This document shows positions 54,400 to 64,000 of a stretch of DNA of 64,000 bases, in pieces. Position 1 is the first letter of the stretch. Each line of letters starts with the position of its first letter. Made by a program: the position numbers and the translations under genes. Origin of the DNA: Megamerina dolium (taxonomy: Eukaryota; Arthropoda; Insecta; Diptera; Megamerinidae); NCBI GenBank assembly GCA_963854835.1, contig OY978525.1, positions 77,073,628 to 77,137,627 of the forward strand. The letters are read 5' to 3'. A model generated the notes under the pieces. That model was not told the DNA's origin. It ran no database searches and saw only the letters and a program-made list of their open reading frames with translations.

Positions 54400-56037
54400 C
54401 TATGTGTACCGACAAGAATGAGACTCGAAAATTCTTCGAAAAGATCAAGCGCCTGAGTGGCGGTTTAAATCCCGGAGGCTCTTCTTGTCGTGATAGAAAT
54501 GGGAATCTGGTTACACATGTCCAGAGTGTACTGAGCCTATGGAGGGAACACTTCTCCACGTTACTGAATTGCCGGAGATTGCCCGATAACCCCAGTTACA
54601 GATGATGGTGTTGATGTTCCACCACCCGACTATGACGAGGTTGAAACGGCCATTTTAAGGCTGAAGAACAACAAAGCTGCAGGTGCTGATGGCCTGCCTG
54701 CAGAGTTGTTTAAGACCGGAGGCGATGAGCTGCTCGCCTGCATGCACCAGCTCATAAGCAGAATATGGTCGGATGAAAGCATGCCTGATGATTGGAGGCT
54801 CAGTGTTCTCTGTCCCGTACATAAAGAAGGAGACCCCACAATTTGCGCCAACTACCGTGGAATAAGTCTTCTGAGCATCGCATACAAGGTTCTATCGAGC
54901 GTATTGTGTGAAAGGTTGAAGCCTATGCTCAGGAACCTGATTGGACCTTACCACTGTGGCTTGAGACCTGATAAATCTACCATCGACCAGATTTTGACAC
55001 TGCGTCAAATCCTGGAGAAGCCCCAAGAAAAATAGATTACCACACACCATATATTTGTTGATTATAAAGCTGTTGTTTGTAGGTCAATGTCGAACGGAGT
55101 TGCAGACAAGGTGATTCGTTATTGTGAGACTTCTTCCTTCTTATTATGGAGAAAATAATACAAGCTGCTGATCTACGACGTAATGACAACATCTTCAACA
55201 AAAGTGTCATGCTGTTAGCGTATGCCGATAAAATTGGCATAATTGGCATGAACACACGAGCATCAGTGCAGCATTCTCAGGGTTAGAAAGAGAGTCGCGT
55301 CAGATGGGTCTTACGGTGAACGAAGGCAAGACGAAGTATCTAGTGTCAACAAACAAAGAGTCCCGGCGTCTTGGACAGCATGTCACTGTTGACAACTACG
55401 CTTTTGAAGTAGTAAGGGACTTTGTCTATCTTGGAACCAGCATTAACAGCAGTAATGACGTCAGCCTGGAGATATTGCGAAGGATCACTCTTGCAAACAG
55501 ATGCTACTTTGGGCTAAGTAAGCAATTGAGAAGTCGAGTCCTCTCTCGAAGAACGAAAACTACACTCTACAAGTCTCTCATCATGCCTGTCCTAACATAT
55601 GGCGCTGAAACCTGGACAATTTCCACCTCGGATGAGCATATGCTTGGAGTATTCGAGAGAAAAGTCCTGCGCAAGCTCTATGGACCTATTTGCGTTGGTG
55701 GCGAGTATCGAATAAGGTACAACCGTGAGCTGTACGAGCTGTATGCCGATATTGACATAGTAAAGCGAATCAAAATCCAGCGGCTGCGCTGGCTAGGTCA
55801 TGTCGAGCGAATGGAAGAACACGCTCCAGCTAAGAAGGTGTTATATTCGGAACCCGCTGGAGGACGACGCAGAAGAGGAAGACCTAACCTCCGGTGGAAA
55901 GACTAAGTACTGGAGAACCTGACAGCGATTGGAATTTCTAACTGGCGCCAGCAGGCGAAGAACAGAGATGTCTGGCGAAGCATGTTATATTCGGCCTAAA
56001 TCGATATTCGGTTGTTATGGCTACATAAGTAAGTAAG
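54400..56037 (+). mobile_element. RTE LINE, 5'-truncated, with target duplication
   Basis: 1,638 bp flanked by the 14-bp duplication TACTAAGCTTAAAG (54,386-54,399; 56,038-56,051). The 3' end carries the RTE-type short tandem tail (ATAAGTAAGTAAG) instead of poly(A). It starts in the endonuclease-RT linker. An internal deletion and frame breaks lie around 55,035-55,300. Confidence 0.92.
54402..55906 (+). pseudogene. RTE reverse transcriptase, broken
   Basis: Three blocks: 54,402-54,605 (MCTDKNETRKFFEKIKRLSG, QSVLSLWREHFSTLLN); 54,706-55,035 (MFKTGGDELLACMHQLISRI, DESMPDDWRLSVLCPVHKEG, NYRGISLLSIAYKVLSSVL, YHCGLRPDKSTIDQI); and 55,304-55,906 (MGLTVNEGKTKYLVSTNKES, VRDFVYLGTSINSSNDVSLE, LYKSLIMPVLTYGAETWTIS, RLRWLGHVERMEEHAPAKKV, GGRRRRGRPNLRWKD). 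The YADD-containing part around 55,200 is degenerate (AYADKIG). The C-terminal 200 codons are intact. A frameshift lies near 54,600-54,700. Confidence 0.88.
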
Positions 56038-56051
56038 TACTAAGCTTAAAG

Positions 56052-57028
56052 TAAAAAAAAAAATATATTGCATTCATGCCCTAGTTGATATTAATTGATT
56101 AATTAAACGACAACCGACAATAACTAAAATCACATGCATTTGAATTTTCCACTGAAATGGATTGTGCACGGATGAGAAAAAAAAAATAGTAAAACAAAAA
56201 AAAAAAAAATACAATACAATCTAAAAGGACAATCAAAATAAAATAATAACAGAAATATGAATAGTGCTGTAGTTATAAGACCATTTCTTATTGCTTATTC
56301 ATTTTTTTTTCATATGTAAGCCCAAAATGAACACTTATTATTCCGTGGTTATATGACCACGTTATAATATGAAGATTGTAGCCATTTCATCAATTCTGGG
56401 AGGCTACAAGATTTTGGTAGAAAGAACTGCGTAATTGCTATATTTACTATAACAACAAGACAACCAGAACTGTCTGTAGAGTAGTGATGTGTTTAAAAAT
56501 CATTTCCTATTTTGTATTACTATTGTATTTCCTCGCCCGGAAGAACGAATGAGTTAAATCTCAACATTTGCAAATGGAAGTAAAGCATTTGATAATACTC
56601 CAAACATTCGTTTTGCTTTTCTATGTTACCAAGAATGATAGAAATACAGTGTTGAAACAAGAAGTATTTTTCTTGTTTAATGAAACTTCTAGTTTGGGGG
56701 TGTATATTCTTGAACCCAACACTTCAAAATCGCCGTTACAAAAATTTGCAGTTGACAAAAAGGAAAAGAAATAAAACCAACCGTATGAACACAACCGAAA
56801 ATGAATAAACAACCTTTCAATCAGAGCAATCGATGTCTAATGAGTTTTATTATATACTTATGAAATATGTTAAGCTAACGTTAACGAAATCAAAAAGATA
56901 AAATGAGTGTAGTGATATGTACACGACAGCTAAACACGAACTGTATGTTCGTATTTAGCTGTACACATGGAGTGTGACTTGATGTACACATTTGAGTAAC
57001 TCTCAAATATGTACATGGTGATCGAACA
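56052..57028. other. AT-rich DNA with a possible P-like fragment
   Basis: Mostly A-rich without a gene. At 56,531-56,546 the block CCTCGCCCGGAAGAAC repeats one at 57,356-57,371; on minus both encode FFRAR, so this may be a scrap of the transposase C-terminus found in the next element. Confidence 0.45.
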
Positions 57029-57030
57029 TA

Positions 57031-58333
57031 CAGATTGCGCCCTGTGACGTCATAAACGAAACAGTACGAATAATAGCCAAATAAGAAGTGTCAAAATCCC
57101 ATACAAAAGGTAAGTGGAAAAGCTATGGATCAAAATATATAAAAAAAAAACGAACTGCTTTCGTGTTTTCATTACAAGTTTTATTGTGCACACACATGCA
57201 TAAATATTTAAAAATATAAAATAATTATAGCAATAATTAAAAGATTTAATTAAGAATTAAAAAATAATTAATAAATACTAAGTTAATATTTTAGTGAATT
57301 TTCTTTTTTTCTTGTGAGCGGTTTCTTCAATTTCTTTGTTTATCTTGAAGAACGTCCTCGCCCGGAAGAACAATTTCTTTACCTTAATATTGCAATTAAT
57401 ACTGGAAGATTGCTCAATATGTTTTTGTACAAAATTATTTGTTATGAGCAATTCATTTCCAATAATTGCGTTAAAAATATTTTCAAGCTAGTTTCATTGA
57501 ACCACGAGTTCTTCGTTTGGTTTACCTATGTATAACTTGAATCAGCACCATCCTGAATCGCAATATTTCCCACTTCGTGTCGTAATTTATGACACATATA
57601 GCCAACAATATTTTCGAGGCCGACATTGTCGTCAACTTCAAAACAATCTAATCCGAGCTCTGTTAATAAGTCAATTCAAACAGTTGAATATTTCCATACA
57701 ATAACCAACGATTTTTTGTTACCATTAACTGCAATTTCCGAACTTTGCTGATGCAACAACATAGCAACGATGAGGTTATTTTCTGTTCGCTGAACCCGCT
57801 GTCCCTGAAGAGTTATCCCACCAGATACTCGGCAGACAGTTGGCACAACCCCACGCTTCAATTTAAGTTTCGACGCAAAGCCCAGAAAATTAGAAACATT
57901 TCAGAAATACGAATGCTGTGCAAATAAAATAAATAAATTTTACCCATTTCATATTGCTTGAGTTTTATAAAATTATAATTTATGAAATAGTCCTTGCAAA
58001 TCAAACTATTTTTGTGGTTGAAAGGACCTAATCTCCGGCAGAAACTAATCCCCTTTTTTGCCAAATCCACATCACACGAAAAGGTAAAAAAATCTATAAT
58101 AACGATTTGTCGGAACTATCGTTATGGCAACTCGCCACTTCGTCATTTATAAAAATCACCCTTTTTTCAATAAAAATTGTTTTAAGTGACCGCGTACTAT
58201 ACAAATTCAAGAATTATAAGAATTTATTTGCCCTTTTCGGATAATTTTCTTTTCGTTTATGACGTCAGCATATGAACAGCCGATTGTCAAACTCAAACCA
58301 AAAAAGATAACTGTTCACTCAAGGCGCAATCTG
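57031..58333. mobile_element. TIR element with P/THAP-like transposase remnant
   Basis: 1,303 bp with 11-bp terminal repeats CAGATTGCGCC and inverse GGCGCAATCTG, flanked by TA. A second inverted block, TGACGTCATAAACGAAA (57,045-57,061; inverse 58,251-58,267), lies 3 bp inside on the left but about 55 bp further in on the right, so the left end lost sequence. The interior holds a minus-strand transposase remnant. The TA flank does not fit the 8-bp target of P elements, so terminal repeat and coding remnant may have separate origins. Confidence 0.65.
57310..57861 (-). pseudogene. P/THAP-like transposase C-terminal remnant
   Basis: Minus-strand readings, in order: ITLQGQRVQRTENNLIVAML, LGLDCFEVDDNVGLENIVGY followed by MCHKLRHEV, then, after a frameshift, IFNAIIGNELLITNNFVQKH and IKVKKLFFRARTFFKINKEI. 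The block ending in FFRARTFFKI resembles the C-terminus of P-element/THAP9-type transposases. No DDE residues can be assigned and the N-terminal THAP finger is absent. The family call is tentative. Confidence 0.45.
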
Positions 58334-58780
58334 TATTTCCATCATTCTTGCTATGTTACATTTCAATACATATAAGCAAAAAATACAGTAGATAAGACAA
58401 CATGACGCAGCATGGCGCAGTAATACAAATCATCAGTGCCTGTCATGAAAAGCAACAAGTATAACGTACAACATACTCTTAGTACTCTTAAACTCTGGTA
58501 GTACTCTCAAATATTCGTTTATTTGGAGAGAAGAAATCAATGTATGGAAAAAACGAATGGAGTATTCCATTTGCCTAATATTTTACTCTCACTCATACTC
58601 ATTCTATTTAAATATGCTTTGCAAATATTGTACATGTTTTAAGACTAACCAGAATCATTCGAAAATCAAATACATATTCGCTGCTCTTTAACATTATTAC
58701 GTACCTGAAATTATAAATAAACGTGTATATAGTACTCATTTATAAAAATGGTAGTTTTTTGGTGTCCTGAATTAACGTCG
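58334..58780. other. AT-rich spacer
   Basis: No gene or known repeat is recognised. Confidence 0.5.
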
Positions 58781-58985
58781 TGGTGTGCAAAATGAATTAC
58801 TGTTCCGGTTTATTGTAAGGGCGACAGTAATTCAAAAAAATAGACAATTTGTTAAAAAAATTAATTAACGTTAATTTTCGAGAATGAATTATGGTCGCGC
58901 GACAATAATTTATTTTCAACTGATATGACATAAATTCATTTGTGATCCGAATTTATGACGCGCGGCAATAATTCTCTTTTAATTC
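58780..58985. repeat. Array of GCGACAATAATT-like motifs
   Basis: Spaced copies of a short motif: GGCGACAGTAATTCA (about 58,818), GCGCGACAATAATTTA (about 58,896) and GCGCGGCAATAATTCTC (about 58,960), with related AATTCATT pieces between. The same motif set recurs at 62,980-63,150. Nature unknown. Confidence 0.6.
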
Positions 58986-59624
58986 AGTTTCACTGAATTC
59001 CATTCCACTCATTATTTTAACCACCGTTTTTCTTTTCTTCGTCTCCTTTCCTATTTTTTACTTCTATCATTCTCGCTTTCTCCAAATAAGCAGACGGTGT
59101 GCGCAATTTTGTCTCTTTCGCTATCCCTCTATAATATCTAAATAAGTAATCTAAGTTAAAAATAATAAAATTAAAATACATTTAATATTGTGAAAGTGCA
59201 TTTTTCGTTTGTTCGCTTCCATTACGATCAGTGCATATCACAATCGATCACATATCACAACACCATTTCCACCACCACACAAGAGCAGTCTCATCAGAAG
59301 CAGCTACAATATCAACTACAGCAACATCCACCGCAGCGGATAACTTCAACTACAACCTCAACACCACCAGACAGGCCACACCAACAAATGAAGAGACAAT
59401 CTCTTCTTGTCTCTTCATTTCTTGGCCATAGTTTATGCAGTTTTAGGGTATAATTTCAGATTCTAAACATTTCAGATATCATGAATACATGTAAATGGGT
59501 AAAAATATTAAAGTTGTACATGTATAATAGTGGGCGTGAAATGCCCATTTTTATTAAACTCTCAAATAGTAAATATGTATTCATTTTCATTATATGTCTG
59601 TCTCACACCTCACACCAGCTCACC
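58986..59624. other. Spacer with CA-rich stretch and a hairpin
   Basis: 59,230-59,400 is CAA/CCA-rich and gives Gln/Thr/Pro-rich frames (59,190-59,453) that look like low complexity rather than a gene. A hairpin with a 14-bp perfect stem (AAATGAAGAGACAA, 59,386-59,399; inverse 59,407-59,420) and a 7-nt loop lies at its end. Confidence 0.5.
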
Positions 59625-60028
59625 TCACCGCATCTCTCTCAAATATCAAAAAATTGCAGCGAATACAATCAAAGTGCCTGCGAATTATTGTAAACGCGCC
59701 TTGATATATGAGGACCGTTAACATCCATCGAGATTTGAATGTACCCATTCTGAGAATGTTGCAAAGTCCTGCAGAAGCTACATTCAAAAATTACACAACC
59801 ATCCGAATCCTCTTGCTAGGAAATTGTTGCTGAGCACAGGCCATCGACGTTTAAAAAGAAATGACACATTGAATACGCTGTGTAATTGCTAAACCTCGCG
59901 ACTCAACAAATTGTGATTGAACACAGGGAATATCACATAATTTTAAGTTAGTTTGTAAGATTTTAATACTTATTGTGAGTTTCTCCGAATAGTAGAAAGA
60001 TTCAATAAATTCTTAGTATTTAAAAAAA
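59625..60028 (+). mobile_element. Jockey LINE 3' fragment
   Basis: Matches the last 400 bp of the jockey copy at 15,146-17,618, from CACCGCATCTC through TTATTGTAAACGCGC and AACATCCATCGAGATTTGAA to an A-run at about 60,021-60,028. It encodes the degenerate end of ORF2 (NVNIHRDLNV-like). This is a strongly 5'-truncated insertion of the same family. Confidence 0.85.
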
Positions 60029-60049
60029 ACCTATTTTTATAAACTTGGC

Positions 60050-61005
60050 AGTGTTTAGTATTGGACCTACATCATAATGTAGGTGTGGGTCGCCCCTTTC
60101 TTGTAATACTATTTCTCTTCAAAAATAATTTATGTGTCAAATATGGTTGTCATAGATGATAGACCATGTAAATCATAGCGATTCAAAATTTAAAGTATTT
60201 CACGACTTTGAATGGGAGCTACTTTAAAAAATGGATAATAATGGGCTTGTTCATTTGCGTGAGATTAGTTGTCTTTATGACACTAATCCACATTTTTAAT
60301 ATAGTTGTCCTACGTAGAATACTTCCTTAGTTGTAGCGGTTTAACTTTTTTACAACTTTCCGCAACATCATAGGGGAGCCACATGAAGAAGTAAGCGTGG
60401 CTTTCGTATTTCTTGTCATGTTATTTCGCATCACAATGTTTAATCTGAGTTACAACAGTTTAAATCTAAAAGAATATTAATCTGATTTTCAAATATTGTT
60501 TTTCTAGGACAAAAACTGTCGAAGTTACAGCGGTTTAAACCTAAAAGAACATCAGTCACTTTGTATGGGAACTACTATAAACAGTGGGCTTGCAAAATTA
60601 TTAGACAGTATAACGTTAATCTATGTTCCAAATATTGTTGTTTTAGATGGTACATAAAGTTAAAGTTATATAAGTTAAGTTGCATAAAGTTAAACAATTG
60701 ACACCGTGTGGGCGTGGCAATTGACTGATCATGCCCATTATCAATCTGATCTGTACGCTTGGACCATAGATCACTTATGCCAAATTACATGAAAATATCT
60801 CAATATTCGTTTAAGTTATTGCCCGAATCAGCCTGGTGACTGACAGACGGACAGACGGACGGACATAGATAAATCTACTATTTAGGCAACGCTGATCAAG
60901 AATATACATATATTTTTCAATATCTCTGGAGCTTGCTTTAAGTGGTTACAAAGGTCTGACCGAAATAAATATACCATGCACTTGTGCAGTGTATAAAAAT
61001 ACCGT
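60050..61005 (-). mobile_element. mini-me-like retroposon copy
   Basis: On plus it shows GACAGACGGACAGACGGACG (a GTCY run read on minus) at about 60,842, AGCTTGCTTTAAGTGGTTAC, GACCGAAATAAATATACC and several pieces (CACTTTGTATGGGAACTACT, CAGTGGGCTTGC) that match the copy at 62,105-62,970 in reverse orientation. This copy has only a short TA tract. Family assignment rests on the combination of TA and GTCY microsatellite regions described for dipteran mini-me elements. Confidence 0.6.
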
Positions 61006-61104
61006 ATATTTTCTTAACTGAAAGTTGGTTCAAATATAGTGTATTCCAATGTTAACAATGCGATTAGTGTTACCATTTTGTTATTCATAACCAAATTTTG
61101 TTCG

Positions 61105-61195
61105 TTATCGTTAGGTTAGGTTAAGTTAAGTTAAGAACACACTTAGACCAGAAAGACCCTTTGTGATACCTTCGAGCTTGTCTTCCAATACTGTG
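61105..61195 (-). mobile_element. SINE family A, 3' fragment
   Basis: On minus it reads AAGCTCGAAGGTATCACAAA, GGTCTAAGTGTGTTC and a CTTAA/CCTAA-repeat tail, matching the body and tail of the SINE at 11,984-12,186. The tRNA-like head is missing. Confidence 0.75.
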
Positions 61196-62104
61196 GCGTG
61201 TTAAATTTGTTGAATCCTTATCGTTAGTAATAACAAAAATTATCATATGATTATGTTTATCGATTCTATGTAAAAACAATACGAAAAAAATCTTTAATTT
61301 GTAATTCAAAAATAGTTAATAACCAATAATAAATTTTTGCGTCGACAGTATGAGTAAATCAATAAATAATCATGGTTCAGTTGAAATTAAAAAAAAAATG
61401 TTTATAAGTCTGAAAAATTTCTTTCAGCATCGTCTGAAGAGTGAAGAAGGGTCATTCAATTTTTGACAAAATTTTAAGATTCTGAAAACAATTTTCCTCA
61501 ATACCATTCTTGAAACATGAAACTTTGTCCTAAAAAATTTAGTGTCCAATTCATATGATAATCATATTTTCGGAAATCTTAATAATTTCCATTATGGGAT
61601 TATTTTCTCCGAATCAATAACATTTTGCGAATTCAAACCGCTGCTAAAGTTATTTCAAAAGTTCCAAGTAAATATTTAAAATATTTTATATTATTTGACA
61701 TTTTGTGAATTAATATATTTACATAATAATATTAACATAATATTTAACAACAAAATTTTTCTGAGAACCACGAATAAATGAGAAATAAATATAACTTAAA
61801 CTTTTGAAATACATCTGCCATACTAGTTACCCTAATGCTAATGTAACAAAACATTTAACGTTTAATTTGAATTATTTGAAAAATTGTGTTGAATTATAAC
61901 AATTATCAGCGTAATAAGTATAAAAAGTATTTTTTAGATTGTTACTTATAAAAAAGTACTGTTTTAAATTTTCAATAAATTAATTAATTTTATTATGAAT
62001 CATGAACTAAATATTAGATCTTCATTCCATTTTTATCTCTAATAATTCCATCGTAGAATATTGCATGACCGTTGATGTTGTAATAATAATAGCCACAATA
62101 ACAA
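61196..62104. other. AT-rich spacer
   Basis: Long AT-rich stretch without a recognised gene or repeat. The small minus-strand frame at 61,121-61,309 overlaps the SINE scrap and has no domain. Confidence 0.5.
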
Positions 62105-62970
<866 letters not shown>

Positions 62971-62979
62971 AATGTATTT

Positions 62980-63150
62980 ACGTCGCGCGACAAATAATTT
63001 ATAGTTCCGCGACAATAATCCATTTTGCTGTAGAATACGATGGCGACAGTAATTCATATTTATCATTTATTTTAATTCATCGTGAAAATGTATTAATATA
63101 GCGCAACGTAAATTCCTTTTGTTCACCGAGACGTAAATTTAGGCGATGTT
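62980..63150. repeat. Second array of GCGACAATAATT-like motifs
   Basis: GCGCGACAAATAATTTA, CCGCGACAATAATCCA, GGCGACAGTAATTCA and GCGCAACGTAAATTC occur within 150 bp, matching the array at 58.78-58.99 kb. Confidence 0.6.
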
Positions 63151-63614
63151 AATTCGACATTTTTTTTAGTTTTTGGTAATAAAATTTGTTTGTCGTCTCA
63201 ACATTCGTTTTTAACGATAAGTTAATTCTGAACTTTTATTAATTGTTTTACTGAATTTATAGTAAATATAATAAACATTGTGAACATATGTAGAAAGAAT
63301 TATACATAAATAGTTACTATTTAGCATATATTTAAAGTATGTACATATGTAGACTAGGCATTAAAAACAAAGTATAAAAATATACAAGTAAATACATTGA
63401 CCTGCTCACAAAGCATTATCATTGCGATATCTTCAAATATAACTTTATTCAATTACTGTTAATATAAAAAGTACACGAGGTTATACGGTTGGTGGTTGAA
63501 CAGCGAAGAAGGCGTAACAGAGTATGTTCGTATATGTATAATCAGGTGTGTGGAATGTAAGTGGAATACGTAATACACGGATGCTACACTTTTGAATATT
63601 TAATTAAGTAAGGA
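63151..63614. other. AT-rich spacer
   Basis: No gene is recognised. It ends with the target copy TTTAGTGTTA of the next SINE. Confidence 0.5.
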
Positions 63615-63624
63615 TTTAGTGTTA

Positions 63625-63943
63625 TCATCGTAGATGGCGTAGCTCAGCGGTTAGTGTGTTGGTCTTCTGATCTGTAGGTCGTGATTTAATCCCCGGCTGA
63701 TGCATAACAAATTTAATATCGAAAAGATTTTTCTTTCGAACGGTATCCATCTGTCAACAAGCAATTATCAATTCTTCCGACAGTAACAACTTGCCATGAA
63801 AAAGCTTTTAAAAGAACTCTGTGACAAAGCTCAGAAAAAGTGATGTCACAAGGGTTCTCTCCAAAATTTAACACGCCAAACAGTAATGGATGATAAGCTC
63901 GGCCAATGAGCCCTTCGGGGTTTTGAGTCCCACATATTTTTTT
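63625..63943 (+). mobile_element. tRNA-derived SINE, family B, complete
   Basis: 319 bp flanked by TTTAGTGTTA (63,615-63,624; 63,944-63,953). Head with A box TAGCTCAGCGG, a diverged B box (GATTTAATCCC), and the TTCTGATCTGTAGG region also seen in family A. The body has CTTCCGACAGTAACAACTTG and TCAGAAAAAGTGATGTCAC, and the 3' end is CCACATATTTTTTT. It lacks about 60 bp of body present in the copy at 31,753-32,130. Intact target copies suggest recent insertion. Confidence 0.93.
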
Positions 63944-64000
63944 TTTAGTGTTACACACTATGTTACACTTTCCCCCACTTAATTGTTCTTTTAACAATTA

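Noticed and set aside
59190..59453. Gln/Thr/Pro-rich protein gene
   Set aside because: Low-complexity CAA/CCA DNA gives such readings in two frames; no supporting start, domain or splice structure.

Overview
The window looks like repeat-rich, AT-rich chromosomal DNA from a dipteran insect. The mix of families fits a tephritid-type fly: RTE and jockey LINEs, mariner and Tc1 elements, BEL/Pao and gypsy elements, tRNA-headed SINEs, and mini-me-like retroposons with (TA)n plus GTCY runs. The species call is inference. I found no intact single-copy host gene, no rRNA gene, no functional tRNA and no CRISPR array. Nearly every coding signal belongs to a transposable element (TE), and almost all are broken.

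Layout. 1-4.9 kb: AT-rich DNA, a decayed Tc1/Minos-like element on the minus strand with a recognisable 57-bp intron, a small foldback, a SINE scrap and a truncated mariner. 4.93-9.7 kb: two LOA/R1-type LINE pieces joined tail to tail (5' half on plus, EN-RT on minus), then a (TA)n tract. 9.9-18.2 kb: a small gypsy remnant, then a larger gypsy provirus split by a SINE in gag and by a jockey LINE in integrase. 18.2-22.3 kb: a decayed BEL/Pao element. 22.7-26.3 kb: a jockey-type LINE split by a 2.2-kb TIR element that carries possible spliced exons.

27.1-45.1 kb is the most striking region. A 6.4-kb left arm (27,429-33,846) is the reverse complement of an 8.1-kb right arm (36,972-45,085). In addition, 27,127-27,430 is a DIRECT repeat of 36,459-36,766. 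This forward-inverted-forward order, with 2 bp of microhomology at one junction and about 10 bp of filler at the other, is what a template-switching inverted duplication would leave. Both arms carry the same nested TEs (RTE, mariner with the same catalytic deletion, BEL/Pao, gypsy LTR). Each arm also has private later changes: a SINE only on the left and a Tc1 only on the right, each with its empty site preserved in the other arm. A jockey LINE later landed at the central junction.

44.2-48.7 kb: the gypsy element of the right arm continues to its 5' LTR and primer-binding site, interrupted by an unidentified 727-bp insertion with a 9-bp target duplication. 48.7-51.4 kb: an R1-clade LINE on minus. 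51.9-53.0 kb: a third mariner copy, the only one keeping all three catalytic Asp codons. 53.1-56.05 kb: LINE and Harbinger scraps, then an RTE LINE with a 14-bp target duplication. 57.0-58.3 kb: a TIR element with a P/THAP-like transposase remnant. 59.6-64 kb: a jockey 3' scrap, two mini-me-like retroposons, SINE copies and a shared short-motif array.

The genes do not form a pathway. The nesting orders them in time, and the paired arms act as a natural record of insertions and deletions after the duplication.
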